Positions 32,806 to 46,827 of a DNA stretch of 64,000 bases are shown piece after piece. The notes below the pieces were generated by a model. That model was given only the letters and a program-made list of their open reading frames with translations. It did not search any database and was not told where the DNA came from. Each line of letters starts with the position of its first letter. Positions within the stretch are counted from its first letter, which is position 1. The position numbers were made by a program, and so were the translations under genes. The stretch comes from Axinella damicornis (lineage: Eukaryota > Porifera > Demospongiae > Axinellida > Axinellidae), in the NCBI GenBank assembly GCA_963931865.1, contig OZ007510.1, positions 13,540,471-13,604,470 on the forward strand, in the 5' to 3' direction.

Positions 32806-34746
32806 ATGTCGGTATCCTCCGTGCAGCACGTCAACTCGGGAGGATCTACATATGATCTAGGAGATGGCTTCACTGGTTCTTCGGAGATCGGAGCTAACAG
32901 GCTTTCAACCTGTCTTCTTCAGGTTTGTTGTTTATGGTTCAGTACAATAATTTTTAAATAATTCGTCCAGGGAAATAATCCTGAGTTGCTGCAGCTAGCT
33001 GCGGCCATTATCATTTTACTGTCTCCAAATAAAGTTCACCCTAGCATGGTAATCAACTGCCCATTTCTGAATAGCATACTCCGAAATGCGAGAGTATCAA
33101 TCACCTGGTGCACTTCTTTGCTGATTTCCTCTCCAGTGCTGGGCATCAGCTGCAACAGTTACAGCCCTTTTGTCAGATCCTGTCCCCCACTTGGCACTAG
33201 AGAATGCTCCGACCGCAAAAAAGCCACCAGAAGAAGTCAGGGTAGGTACCACGACTACTATAGCTAGTCTTGATTCCAGACCCAAACAACCGCAGCACGA
33301 ATTGTTGTCGTTTGGGTCTAGACCGACGCTAACTAAAAGCTTTCATTGTACAACTCCCTCTCATATGTGTAGGTTAGTCAACTTAGCAATGGCATCGCTG
33401 GAGAACTATCTCACCACTCCAACGTGTCTGTGTTTGTGAGGGCAGGCAGCCGGTATTAGACCTAAAACCAGAGAGGACTGACACACCTCCTCAGAAACTG
33501 TGCCTTCCTGGTGCGTGCGTCTCGGGTATTGAAACTTCACAAACTACCTCCTCTGTTTCAAAGATAGAGGATAGAGTATCTACTTCCATTATGTACTGCT
33601 TTTGAAGGAGGTGGATGACATTGGAAGCTCATTGACGTAAGCTGTTCAGTTAGACGTTCAGGGTATTTATACTGACTTTGTGATGTTCTTGTTTTGTATA
33701 GTGCAACTACAACCCGTGAACACCTAATCTACTCATCTGAGTTCCTGAGGCAACCTGTAAGCCTGTCCAGTGAATGGACCCTTTCTTTCGCAGTTTTATT
33801 ATAACCCCCTTCCTCCTCCTTCCCTCCATCCTACTGAGCATTCATACCATTCCTTCCTGCAGTGGACTTGTAGTAGACACTCTTGGGACAGTCGTCAGCT
33901 CACCACTGTTCCAACCCTGGGAGGTATGCCAGAGTACATTGGACATAATTATGTGTTAGCTGAGACTCATACTGCGGACATGTCGAGCTCTAGTCTGAGT
34001 ATACCGGAAATACTGGACCCAGTGTGGGGTTCAGTACTGAGGATATGTTGCCTGTAGTCTGGGTACTGGACCCAGAGTGGGGTATAGCCTGTAGTCTGGT
34101 CTTGCTTTCAGGATCACACAAGATCTCTCCCCTAATTATCCACGTTCCCCCTTACGATTAGTCGACTGATTGACTGAATTAAGGCTGTTGACTAATATTC
34201 TCAGAGTGTGCTGATTAGTTGCTGCACATGCACAGTTCAGTACCTCATGCTCATGGTTGTGACAAGATGGCTAAGAGCCTCTGCTAGTTCTTGCTCAGGC
34301 GCCATACAGCAAATGTTGGTCTGGCAGCAGCTGGGTCTGCCAGACCTGTTCCGCTGCCTTCACAGGAGCTGCTAGCCGAAGCTGTCTAGCATTAACATAC
34401 TTCCTGTTTCATACTCAATCAGTCGATTAGTCACCTAAGCAAGCTATGTCAACTAGAGAAATTCCCTTGTTGTTCGACTAGGGAAATTCCCGATCCCTAA
34501 CTTGCCAACTTTCGTCACCTGCAGTATAAGTGATGTTTGTACTGGTATCACAGAGTGAGATTATCTTGTGACAATGAGCTCTCATTATCGTTTGCTGTGT
34601 TTGTGTCTCTGCCAGTTGTGAATCACAGTGAGCTTGTGCAACATGCTGAAGCAGCATTTGGCGAAGGAATGAGCACCACTGATTCTCTAAGTGAATACGT
34701 CGGAGGTGTAACTGGCACACAAAGCCCTACTCTATTCCCACAATGA
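32806..34746 (+). pseudogene. UQCRC2: UQCRC2-like core protein fragment, decayed (U4)
   Basis: Type B copy with TAG directly after AGSRY and intact THLLRN. Between about 33735 and 33960 it carries type A variants (tttattataacccc and acataattatgtg), so the LFQPWE exon lies inside an exchanged patch. Confidence 0.72.
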
Positions 34747-35183
34747 GTTGCATCCTCCTGATGCAGGTGCTGAGGTGTGCATACCCTCAGGCTCCTCCCT
34801 CTGCAAGAGAGCCAGGTAACAAATTACTAGGTGCCATTATCATTCCTATTGTGAACCCCTCTTGTGTCCCTCATAGCCTTGCAAACCCGAAAGATATACC
34901 TGCTGCTGGCGTTTTACAGGCGTGTGTATGTGAACTCAAGGTGAATATTACACTTCTTGCTGCTTGTCAACTCAGTGTACTGTGTGCATTTGCTCTTTCT
35001 CTTCTAGCATGTACCAGCGCCAGCAATGTAGTACATTGTAATCCCACTCCCATCTGTACATACACACGTGCACTAGAACCCCACACGCTGACGGAAGTGG
35101 GTGCATGTGTGCACTGTGGATCTTCCGGGTCCAACATACCATACCCTCTTCCATCCCTCCTTCCCTCCCCCCCCTCTCCTCAG

Positions 35184-36869
35184 TTCCAGAAGTTGTGTCT
35201 GCTGATCCTCCTGCTGGTCAAGGACGCTGACCACCTGGTCATTACAGGCTCACCCCTGCACTTTGTAATGCCAAGGAGAAGTACTCCACTGTTGACAAGG
35301 TATGAGACATTCATCTCCACCTGCTACTCCCTTCCTGCTCATCTCCTTCTACCACTCTGCCTTCCCTCTAGCTGTGCTGGCTAATGACTGAGCTAATGGA
35401 GCAGTGTAACAGCGGAGAGACCTCCCGCGTCATCCTCCACCAGAAGATCCTCAGCATATGATCATCTTCTCTGACGTGCTCCAGATGATTCTCACCAGAA
35501 TCGAGGAAGCCCGAAGGTCCCAGCAGTTCATCAACATGCCCAAGTTCTCTGCCTTCATAAAGTACCTCTATGCCAGCTCGGGTGAGCAACGCAAATGCTC
35601 TGTAAATTGAAGTGTCGAGTAACACGCCTTGTTCCAGGCGCTTGGTACTGGGCTAGACATTCAGTAGATCACAAATATAGTGTGCAATGACAATGGTCAG
35701 TAGCCTTGTTCCTAGCCTCGTTCCCAGGCCTTCTAAACTGGAGGTCTAGAAGTTCTGGGAACGAGGCGAGCTTGATTCTGCACTAGATGTTCAGAATACA
35801 TTGTCAGGTGCCCAACTGATAATAGTCATGGAGTGGACATTTCTTGTGGCTCCTGTCAACTCAATGTGGTGCTGCCGTAATCAAGTTATTGAGTGCACAT
35901 GGGAGTGTGTGTGCTGGGGAAATGGTCCTCAGTTAGCTGTATGACAACCCCCCAAATTTTGGCATTATGTATACACATCACCAAACCACAAGTTAATTTA
36001 CCTGCTTGAGGGAAGCAAGTACAATATATAAGTTTTCGATTACGATGGGCAATCGCTGTTTCAAGTTTTAGGATTATGTTCCTACACTTTGACCTCTGTC
36101 CTTTGACTTCTGCTGTTCAAGGAGGGACTGAGTGTTGGGGAGAAGGTAAAGAGGTGGGTGAAAATTGAAGTGTCGAGTAACACCCAGAAGAAGGAGTGAC
36201 TTGTGGACAATGACAGCCACGTATTGGGAGAGCTCAGGATGAACAGGAATTAACCCACTGCTGTCAGGTGGGCTCCAACATATATACTAGGCATTTGGTC
36301 TCTTTTTATTGCTACACAAGTTGGAGGGTATGCTACAAGGAGCAGCGTACTCCCCCCTCCTTAATTCTCTGATCTGGTCATGTTTTTGGCCTCTAACTAC
36401 ACCAGTATACCCTAATGTATTGGGAAATGTATACTTAAGCTCGCTAACCAAGAATCTCTGGTACGAACAGCATGAGCAACTTGATTCTGGAGGTGGAGGT
36501 ACACTGTCACAAGGTGCAGGGCATGACGGAAGCTTTTACCGATGCGCTGCATAGCCGTGCAAAAACGAGCAGTTCAGTTCACCAAAAAGCCGTATTTACT
36601 GCTTTTCTTGAGGGAGACAGCAGATAAATTTGCCAGGGATTATGCTATCAAAAAAGCTTCCGCAATGCCCTGCACCTTTATTGTGACAGCGCACCTCCAC
36701 CGCCAGAATCAAGTTGCTCACGCTCTTCGAACCAGAGATTTTTGATAATATGATGACCATTACTATACAAATGGGTCTGACACTAGCCTCGTTCCTATAG
36801 GCCCAAGTGACGGAGGAGAAAAGGGCCTGGTTTCCACTGTTTGCGCTTGCCCTATTTATCCGTAACTGA
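35184..36869 (+). pseudogene. Exons of the same unidentified gene (U4)
   Basis: Type B copy without the 33-codon exon. TAATGA in the second exon (gctaatgactgag) adds a stop in the WLATEL frame near 35383. A 22-bp templated insertion lies just downstream of the second exon. Confidence 0.4.
35604..35625 (+). other. Templated insertion in U4
   Basis: The bases aaattgaagtgtcgagtaac and the next two replace the cagta found in all other units. They duplicate 36162-36183 of the same unit, about 560 bp downstream, in direct orientation. Confidence 0.8.
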
Positions 36870-38216
36870 GACATGTATTCATAAGGGGGAGGCTGAGGGT
36901 GCGAATGACATCTTTGTAGTCATACAGTATGTATGGTTGAGTGTGTGACGCTTTCTACTTTACTACACTAGCTGGTCCTTCTTCTGTTAGATGAGCTGGT
37001 TGGGTACAAACCGAACTTCTTGTTATCCCATGTTCGCTTGGTTTGCCACTTGCAGAGTTCACTTGGCTTGCCTTGGGCAGAGTTACTTCATTTTGCTCAC
37101 CACTGTGTGGTTGGTGGATATCACATCCCAGGTATGAAAACTAATAAGCAAATGAAATTAGTGTTACATAGTTAGTGGTCTTGTAATCTCCCTACTTGCA
37201 GTACTGGTGTTGCAGACATGGGCTGTTCTTGGGTGCTTGCATGAAATGCTAGAAGGCACTTCCCTGAGGCACTTACAATAACTGCTGTCTGGGATCTGGG
37301 ATGGAATACTAGAATGGACTGGAGACCTTTCACCCCAATGTAAAACATTACTGGTGATGTCGTAGTGGTGAGGTGCATTGTTGCTACACACTAGGACTTT
37401 GTGTGTTTCGGTGTAGGCCTGGCCTGGGTGGGACTAACCTCTACAGCGACCATGCCACGATCTGTGCCATGCTAACATGACTGATAATACCTGTCATCCG
37501 ATCATGGATCAGTTACTCTATGTCAAATGCTGTTCATCAGAATTGTGCTCAGCTATTATGCTAGTAGAATTCTGGATGCAGTTTGTACTTCAAAAAGTAT
37601 GCTGGCATAATTGGGAAAGGCCCAATTGTTACTTGCATTACAGGAACATGCCCAGGTGGTGCATACACTGTCACGTAAGCTTCACCCTGCACTGCACCAT
37701 GGTTTCCTCACTGCCTGCACGGCAGTTACCAAATCACTCTCCCTGTTATGGCATGTCATCAAGGAGGGAAACATTGAAAAGTGAGTAGTCTCTCTCCTCT
37801 TTCCCTGTTGCGAGGGGGTTTAAAAGGGAGTGGAGAGTCTCCCCTCTCTTGTTCCTGCATTGCAAGAATGATAATCGCCTAACAAAGCCTATCAAACAAC
37901 TTCAAAACAGGTCTGTCCATTCAGACTGTGTATGTGAACTGACATGCATGAGTTAGTGTTATTCCATCCTCCACTCCCCCATGGGACTGAGGCTGGCTTA
38001 TGGCATTCCCCCTTGTTTCTGAGAGTTGGAACATGACAGATCATCACTTAATCCTTTTTAAGTTTTCGGAGAAACTACTTTTGAATGGTGTCTGTGTATG
38101 TGTGCATGTTTTGTTGTCCTGACATCCGCATCCTCAGTTTGGTTAATGTCGTGCAGATCTCAAGTGCAGTTGCCTCTAATTGTATGTCATACTCTGTAGA
38201 AGCATAACTATTTTAA

Positions 38217-38720
38217 CTCTTTAGGGCCTAAATTTATTTCTCTAGGTCAATTTCAGTCTATGGAACACTTAAACATACCCTAATTTCTGTTCCCTGGCGT
38301 TGCTGGGCTCGAAACTGCTCACACAGGTAATTTCAGCTACACTAAGCATATACGTGACTTAACCACACCCACCAACTAACGAACTTGCAATCAAGCCTCC
38401 CGAGAAGTGGCCAACCTGCCGTAGCTAAAAACCTGACCATGAACACTGGAAATGGAGGCCCTACAAGGCAAGACAGCTACTTTCTAAGTCCATTTATGCT
38501 TAAAACCCGAGAAATGGCCTACCCGGCTCCAACCAAGGGCCGTTCAAAGCTGAGCCCAAACGCGGCCATGCTGTTTGCACCCTTCGGGTGCACCCACCCA
38601 CCTCCCCCTGCCCCGCCCTTTCTGCTCGCGCAGAGCCTATCTCTCAAGGACATTGCCGGATGTGACATCATGAAGCTGAAAGTCTCACGTTGCAGATATG
38701 CAACGTTAGGTCTTAAAGGG
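38217..38720 (+). mobile_element. piggyBac-like MITE, solo (U5)
   Basis: Insertion into actattttaagagcac, which is intact in the other units. TTAA is duplicated at 38213-38216 and 38721-38724. Length is 504 bp, equal to the U3 copies, with several private substitutions. Insertion joins an internal open frame to downstream unit sequence (38385-38936), an accident of position. Confidence 0.85.
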
Positions 38721-38964
38721 TTAAGAGCACAGAATAGTTTTGAGTGTAATACCTCAGGGGGTCAGCATCACATACTGTATTGTCAGTTGTGTCTTGAGGT
38801 TGGTAGTTCAGTGATGATGTCATATCACCACCCCCTGCTAATGGGGCCCAGGATCTGCATGAAAACCGTCTGTATCGGAGATGCGGCTTTCCTGGGTTAT
38901 CAAATCAAAATGAGTGAATTGAACTGTAGTCTGTGAAGCCTCTTTTCCCTGATTCCACTGGCAG

Positions 38965-41900
38965 ATCCTCACCTTCCACCATCATGCTGTGATGTGTATG
39001 GCTTACTCCAGGGATGACAGGCTCTTGCTATCAGTCGGTGAGTCAGTGTGCATCATAAGTAGCAGCATCTGAGGGGCGTAACTAGGATTTGGAGACCGAG
39101 GAGGTATGGAGTTCTCAGCGACATTTATAGGGTCACTATCAGTTTATCAGCGCGGTCACGCGGACACAGGCAGTTTTTGGACGGTCACAGGCTGAGTACG
39201 GCTCATATTGGAGTGACCTCCCCTTGAAGAAACATCAGGTCAATGCCTGAGGATTTTATTACAGTTCTCTGCCTGCAGGTGTGTAGTGTGGCGCTCAGTG
39301 AGAGTGGCACCTACCTTGCAAGCTGTGGTCGGGATGGCTCTCTGTCTGTGTTGTCCATGGCAACCATGGAACAGGTGGTCTTCCTTCATACACCCAAGAA
39401 GGTAGAGACTTGTGACCTGTTCACCGATTACACAGATTGTTTCATGCAGCTGTTATCCTTTCCTATAGTTGTGTTGTAGTCTCGGTACCAGATCCTACGA
39501 GGGTCTGGTACCGAGACTACAACACAACTAGTCTCGGTACCAGACCATCACACGTGGGTCTGGTACCGAGACTAGTTGTGTGGTAGCTCAGTACATTGTG
39601 TAATATTTGCAGGTTGCACTACTCTCTAGATTCTCAGTAACCAATTCCTTTCCCAGGAATGCACAAGTGCTACATTCTCAGCTGCAGCCACTGCCATCCA
39701 TTACCAGTACTAATCAGCAGGAGTCTCCTCCCTCCACCCCACCCCCACCTCCACACCTGGTGGCTGTCTACATCGATGGGACACTGAGGGTGTTTGATGT
39801 TGGGAAGGTACAGATGGCACGAAAGTGCAACCTCATGTAGCACCTACTAAGGCAGTCGCTTATTCACCCAATGGTAAGTATGCTTCAGGTCATTTGTAGA
39901 TTTGCTCCTCTGCATTTGGAGTGACTTGTGGCCAAGTGGTTAAGGTAGCATTATACCTTTACCGTTAGGGTACCTTTAACCGTCGGGGCTCCGACGGTTA
40001 AAGGTACCCTAACGGTAAAGGTGCAAGTGTAAAAAACATTAAAAATGTATGGAGATGTAGGGATAACAGAACAGCAAAAAGTATGAAAACAAGCAGGGAT
40101 GATGGCATAAAACAGTTCAATATTAGCTGAGCTGGCACTTCAGCGTGATTTAGTGCAATGTTTGCTACACCCTCTCCGCCCTGCGGGCGTGGCTTCGCCA
40201 CGCGCCCACTTGGCCGGCCGGACGGAAAGGGGCTAGCAGCTAGACTGACCTGAACTGTGTGTACACTAGTGCTGCCACGATATGAGACATTGTATATCAC
40301 ATGTCATAGTGTTTTATGTCGGACATATCGCCAAGCTTACAGGATAGTTTCACATGAGTTCAAGGTAGTTCAGTCCCTCGAACCTGCTCGAACCACTGGT
40401 TGACTTTCGGGAACCAAGCCTACAGGATAGTGTCACATGAGTTTGGGACATATCTATACTGGCAATTGAATGTCACTAAGTGGTCCAGTCATGAAAATTA
40501 ATGCAATGGGCAGTACCAATGTACACATATAACAGTATAAACATAATTATATTGAAAATTCGCAGCAAACTCGCTGATGCTCGCCCCAATTATGTTGCAC
40601 CTTCATTGCATAGCACTGACAGGATACTCATGCACACACTAGTACACACACATACACACTAACACAGGCCATGTGATCTTCTCAGGCTGCTCCAATGGTG
40701 TGGTAACCATTAGCAACCCTTCCACTGGGCTGGTGGTGTGTGTGATCACTGACCATCAGGGAGCACCCATCACTAAGATGCACACCTCCGACAGACCTGT
40801 CAAGGTATCTGCTAGTCTGTCCTACCTCCAACTTTGGTTTCCAAGACAGTACACCTTCCCTTCCAGCGTCCTGGGTCTGAGGACTGCTACCAATGTTTGC
40901 CGGCCAGTGTGGACTGGAGGGTGAGTGTGTGGAGTGCAGACTGCAGAAGGGACGTTTGGCGTGTCGTTTGCCAACTGGTGGTCTGGCTCACATTCCCAGG
41001 GCCCTCTTCTGCTCCCGATGGCACCAGGCTCAGGAGAGGACACAAGGTGCTCAACCCAACACCTGCATTTTTGAAAAGTGTTCTTGAAATTGTGTGCTTA
41101 GCCTCGGGTATATATGACACAACTAGCTACTGTAGGAGCTCAAATGTATGGGGATGCACTCTAACCAGAGAACTTGAGATGCTGTTGTATGCACTGCAGT
41201 GCACAGTGGCATTCACTTCCTAGCTCAATCACACATCTCACCCTCCTCTCTCCCCTCAGTGCCGGTATGAACTTCTGCCCCCTAGCCTGGCACGCTTCAG
41301 CCCCACAGACCCAGACACTATCCTGTACGTGGGACACAGCATGGAAAGGTGTGTACAGTTCTGCAGCCTCTCACAGAAGGCAGTTGTCAGGACGTCTGCC
41401 CTCACCCAAAGGGCCACATTCATGGGTGCATCACCACAGGGGCACCTTCTGGCCTTTGGCTGCCAAGGTAAGTCAGGTGGAAACATGACATTGTAGGTGT
41501 GGTGGACTGCTTTGTGCATAAAGTATTATATTATAGCAGTACAGAGTTCTCAGGGCATTGGACTTCGTCACAAAATATTCCTGTCAGAAAATTTGTTGGA
41601 GAAAGAGTGTAAACTGCTCACTGTAGAACTGTTGCATAGTGCTAATTTTACCCCGCGGATACCTGATATCATAATACGCCACTGTAGCAAAATGTGTACT
41701 TGAATCGAATATTATCTTGTCTCTTGCAGAGCGTGCTGTGAAGATCATGGACTAGGATGAAGGCTCATTCCAGGACTATTCTGGCCACTAGCCTCATCCC
41801 AAGTCCTACCCCGTTCTTTCTGTTCTTCGGTTTGCTTTGACAATAATACACGGATGCAGAAGAGCGCACCGCTCTTCCACATCTGTCAACGCAAACAAAG

Positions 41901-42031
41901 GAACAGAAAAAACGTGGTAGGCCTGGGAATGAGACCATGACAGAATGAAAGGTGTAATCTTTTCCCCCTTTGGAAAGTTTCTTGTATCCACCCGTAGCTC
42001 CACTCTACATGTATGGGACGTTGTAGTCTGA
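38965..42031 (+). pseudogene. WDR90: WDR90/POC16-like 3' end, decayed (U5)
   Basis: Type A copy, nearly identical to U1 but with the usual exon 7 start (gag CGT). The acceptor before exon 5 reads ccttccag as in type B. The common lesions are unchanged. After the inserted element the terminal frame HDRMKGVIFSPFGKF to WDVVV and a TGA at 42029 is intact, so only the insertion and the TAG separate this blade from the rest. Confidence 0.83.
41789..41933. mobile_element. Inverted-repeat MITE in WDR90 last exon (U5)
   Basis: Same insertion as in U1, with the type A right flank. Confidence 0.8.
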
Positions 42032-42132
42032 TGATATCTTTTTGTGTACTTGCACTGTTGAATATGAGAGGCGCGGCTCGTTATTAAAAGTTAATAGCAC
42101 ATGATCCTTCCGGATTCCTTACCTGCGATACT

Positions 42133-44069
42133 ATGTCGGTATCCTCCGTGCAGCACGTCAACTCGGGAGGATCTACATATTATGATCTAGGAGATGGCTT
42201 CACTGGTTCTTTGGAGATCGGAGCTAACAGGCTTTCAACCTGTCTTCTTCAGGTTTGTTGTTTATGGTTCAGTACAATTTTAAATAATTCGTCCAGGGAA
42301 ATAAATAATTATCCTGAGTTGCTGCAGCTAGCTGCGGCCATTATTATTTTACTGTCTCCAAATAAAGTTCACCCTAGCGTGGTAATCAACTGCCCATTTC
42401 TGAATAGCATACTCCGAAATGCGAGAGTATCAATCACCTGGTGCACTTCTTTGCTGATTTCCTCTCCAGTGCTGGGCATCAGCTGCAACAGTTACAGCAT
42501 CCTGTCCCCCACTTGGCACTAGAGAATGCTCCGACCGCAAAAAAGCCACCAGAAGATGTCAGGGTAGGTACCACGACTACTATAGCTAGTCTTGATTCCA
42601 GACCCAAACAACCGCAGCACGAATTGTTGTCGTTTGGGTCTAGACCGACGCTAACTAAAAGCTTTCATTGTACAACTCCCTCTCATATGTGTAGGTTAGT
42701 CAACTTAGCAATGGCATCGCTGGAGAACTATCTCACCACTCCAACGTGTCTGTGTTTGTGAGGGCAGGCAGCCGGTATGAGACCTAAAACCAGAGAGGAC
42801 TGACACACCTCAGAAACTGTGCCTTCCTGGTGCGTGCGTCTCGGGTATTGAAACTTCACAAACTACCTCCTCTGTTTCAAAGATAGAGGATAGAGTATCT
42901 ACTTCCATTATGTACTGCTTTTGAAGGAGGTGGATGACATTGGAAGCTCATTGACGTAAGCTGTTCAGTTAGACGTTCAGGGTATTTATACTGACTTTGT
43001 GATGTTCTTGTTTTGTATAGTGCAACTACAACCCGTGAACACCTAATCTACTCATCGGAGTTCCTGAGGCAACCTGTAAGCCTGTCCAGTGAATGGACCC
43101 TTTCTTTCGCAGTTTTATAATAAGTTATAACCCCCTTCCTCCTCCTTCCCTCCATCCTACTGAGCATTCATACCATTCCTTCCTGCAGTGGACTTGTAGT
43201 AGACACTCTTGGGACAGTCGTCAGCTCACCACTGTTCCAACCCTGGGAGGTATGCCAGAGTACATTGGACATAATTATGTATTAGCTGAGACTCATACTG
43301 CGGACATGTCGAGCTCTAGTCTGAGTATACCGGAAATACTGGACCCAGTGTGGGGTTCAGTACTGAGTATATGTTGCCTGTAGTCTGGGTACTGGACCCA
43401 GAGTGGGGTATAGCCTGTAGTCTGGTCTTGCTTTCAGCATCACACAAGATCTCTCCCCTAATTATCCACGTTCCCCTTGACGATTAGTCGACTGATTGAC
43501 TGAATTAAGGCTGTTGACTAATATTCTCAGAGTGTGCTGATTAGCTGCACATGCACAGTTCATTACCTCATGCTCATGGTTGTGACAAGATGGCTAAGAG
43601 CCTCTGCTAGTTCTTGCTCAGGCGCCATACAGCAAATGTTGGTCTGGCAGCAGCTGGGTCTGCCAGACCTGTTCCGCTGCCTTCACAGGAGCTGCTAGCT
43701 GAAGCTGTCTAGCATTAACATACTTCCTGTTTCATACTCAATCAGTCGATTAGTCACCTAAGCAAGCTATGTCAACTAGAGAAATTCCCTTGTTGTTCGA
43801 CTAGGGAAATTCCCGATCCCTAACTTGCCAACTTTCGTCACCTGCAGTATAAGTGATGTTTGTACTGGTATCACAGAGTGAGATTATCTTGTGACAATGA
43901 GCTCTCATTATCGTTTGCTGTGTTTGTGTCTCTGCCAGTTGTGAATCACAGTGAGCTTGTGCAACATGCTGAAGCAGCATTTGGCGAAGGAATGAGCACC
44001 ACTGATTCTCTAAGTGAATACGTCGGAGGTGTAACTGGCACACAAAGCCCTACTCTATTCCCACAATGA
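42133..44069 (+). pseudogene. UQCRC2: UQCRC2-like core protein fragment, decayed (U5)
   Basis: Type A copy with the same broken segments as U3. A Ser to Leu change in the first exon (TGSLEIG) is private. The first-exon donor and the later GT/AG borders are retained. Confidence 0.72.
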
Positions 44070-44510
44070 GTTGCATCCTCCTGATGCAGGTGCTGAGGTG
44101 TGCATACCCTCAGGCTCCTCCCTCTGCAAGAGAGCCAGGTAACAAATTACTAGGTGCCATTATCATTCCTATTGTGAACCCCTCTTGTGTCCCTCATAGC
44201 CTTGCAAACCCGAAAGATATACCTGCTGCTGGCGTTTTACAGGTGTGTGTATGTGAACTCAAGGTGAATATTACACTTCTTGCTGCTTGTCAACTCAGTG
44301 TACTGTGTGCATTTGCTCTTTCTCTTCTAGCATGTACCAGCGCCAGCAATGTAGTACATTGTAATCCCACCCCCATCTGTACATACACACGTGCACTAGA
44401 ACCCCACACGCTGACGGAAAGTGGGTGCATGTGTGCACTGTGGATCTTCCGGGTCCAACATACCATACCCTCTTCCATCCCTCCTTCCCTCCCCCCCCCC
44501 CTCACCTCAG

Positions 44511-45763
44511 AGCCAGAAGTTGTGTCTGCTGATCCTCCTGCTGGTCAAGGGCGCTGACCACCTGGTCATTACAGGCTCACCCCTGCACTTTGTAATGCCA
44601 AGGAGAAGTACTCCACTGATGACAAGGTATGAGACATTCATCTCCACCTGCTCCTCCCTTCCTGCTCATCTCCTTCTACCACTCTGCCTTCCCTCTAGCT
44701 GTGCTGGCTAGCGACTGAGCTAATGGAGCAGTGTAACAGCGGAGAGACCTCCCGCGTCATCCTCCACCAGAAGATCCTCAGCATATGATCATCTTCTCTG
44801 ACGTGCTCCAGATGATTCTCACCAGAATCGAGGAAGCCCGAAGGTCCCAGCAGTTCATCAACATGCCCAAGTTCTCTGCCTTCATAAAGTACCTCTATGC
44901 CAGCTCGGGTGAGCAACGCAAATGCTCTGTAACAGTAGCCTTGTTCCAGGCGCTTGGTACTGAGCTAGACATTCAGTAGATCGCAAATATAGTGTGCAAT
45001 GACAATGGTCAGTAGCCTTGTTCCTAGCCTCGTTCCCAGGCCTTCTAAACTGGAGGTGTAGAAGGTCTGGGAACGAGGCGAGCTTGATTCTGCACTAGAT
45101 GTTCAGAATACATTGTCAGGTGCCCAACTGATAATAGTCATGGAGTGGACATTTCTTGTGGCTCCTGTCAGCTCAATGTGGTGCTGCCGTAATCAAGTTA
45201 TTGAGTGCACATGGGAGTGTGTGTGCTGGGGAAATGGTCCTCAGTTAGCTGTATGACAACCCCCCAAATTTGGGCATTATGTATACACATCACCAAACCA
45301 CAAGTTAATTTACCTGCTTGAGGGAAGCAAGTACAATATATAAGTTTTCGATTACGATGGGCAATCGCTGTTTCAAGTTTTAGGATTATGTTCCTACACT
45401 TTGACCTCTGTCCTTTGACTTCTGCTGTTCAAGGAGGGACTGAGTGTTGGGGAGAAGGTAAAGAGGTGGGTGAAAATTGAAGTGTCGAGTAACACCCAGA
45501 AGAAGGAGTGACTTGTGGACAATGACAGCCACGTATTGGGAGAGCTCAGGATGAACAGGAATTAACCCACTGCTGTCAGGTGGGCTCCAACATATATACT
45601 ATATAGGCATTTGGTCTCTTTTTATTGCTACAGAAGTTGGAGGGTATGCTACAAGGAGCAGCGTACTCCCCCCTCCTTAATTCTCTGATCTGGTCATGTT
45701 TTTGGCCTTCCCCCTGTCAGCTTTGGGGGAAAGACTGACTATCTCTACTAACCGACTCTCTAC

Positions 45764-45795
<32 letters not shown>

Positions 45796-46827
45796 TTCTT
45801 CAGCCGAATGGCCATTGCGGTGAACAGCTGTGACTCTGCCGCATAGGGTGGCAGTCCAGAGAGGGCCTGTCCCACACAATATGCAGGACATCAGCACGGT
45901 ACCGGTAGGATGATGTGCCGTCAGTGACCAGCTCTGAGAATGTTGAACTTGTCATGTTATGGAGCGAATCCAGTTTATATTCCTCCTCCTGCTCCTCCTC
46001 CTCCTCCTACTCCTCCTCCCCCCAATTCTTGTAGGTTGCCATTCCCACCATGTTCACCGGCAGCTATGAAATACTCACCAATGCTAAGCGGCATTACTCA
46101 GTGATTGTCATCCGCATCAAACGAGGCCAACAGGTACACGTCCTATTTCAGTTTAGCTTCTTAGCCTCCACACTGGCTTGCAACCAACTACATGTACAGC
46201 ACCTAACTACACCCTCAGTATACCCTAACTTCACCCTCAGTATACCCTGAGTATATCCTAGCTATACCCTAACTACCACCCTCAGTATACCCTAACTAGC
46301 CTAACTACACCCTCAGCATACCCTAACTATGGCTACACCTTCAGTATAACCTAACTACACCAGTATACCCTAATGTATTGGGAAATGTATACTTAAGCTC
46401 GCTAACCAAGAATCTCTGGTACGAACAGCATGAGCAACTTGATTCTGGAGGTGGAGGTACACTGTCACAAGGTGCAGGGCATGACGGAAGCTTTTACCGA
46501 TGCGCTGCATAGCCGTGCAAAAACGAGCAGTTCAGTTCACCAAAAAGCCGTATTTACTGCTTTTCTTGAGGGAGACAGCAGATAAATTTGCCAGGGATTA
46601 TGCTATCAAAAAAGCTTCCGTCATGCCCTGCACCTTAATTGTGACAGCGCACCTCCACCGCCAGAATCAAGTTGCTCACGCTCTTCGTACCAGAGGTTTT
46701 TGATAATATGATGACCATTACTATACAAATGGGTCTGACACTAGCCTCGTTCCTATAGGCCCAAGTGACGGAGGAGAAAAGGGCCTGGTTTCCACTGTTT
46801 GCGCTTGCCCTATTTATCCGTAACTGA
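44511..46827 (+). pseudogene. Exons of the same unidentified gene (U5)
   Basis: Type A copy with the 33-codon exon at about 46035-46133, and with the longest poly-C tract of the window (31 C) upstream of it. Confidence 0.4.

Larger units (their letters stand above)
28971..38028 (+). repeat. Tandem unit U4 (type B)
   Basis: Type B unit of 9058 bp without large insertions. It is distinguished by a templated 22-bp insertion at 35604-35625 and by a type A patch around 33735-33960, where its sequence equals U3 and not U2 or U6. Confidence 0.9.
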
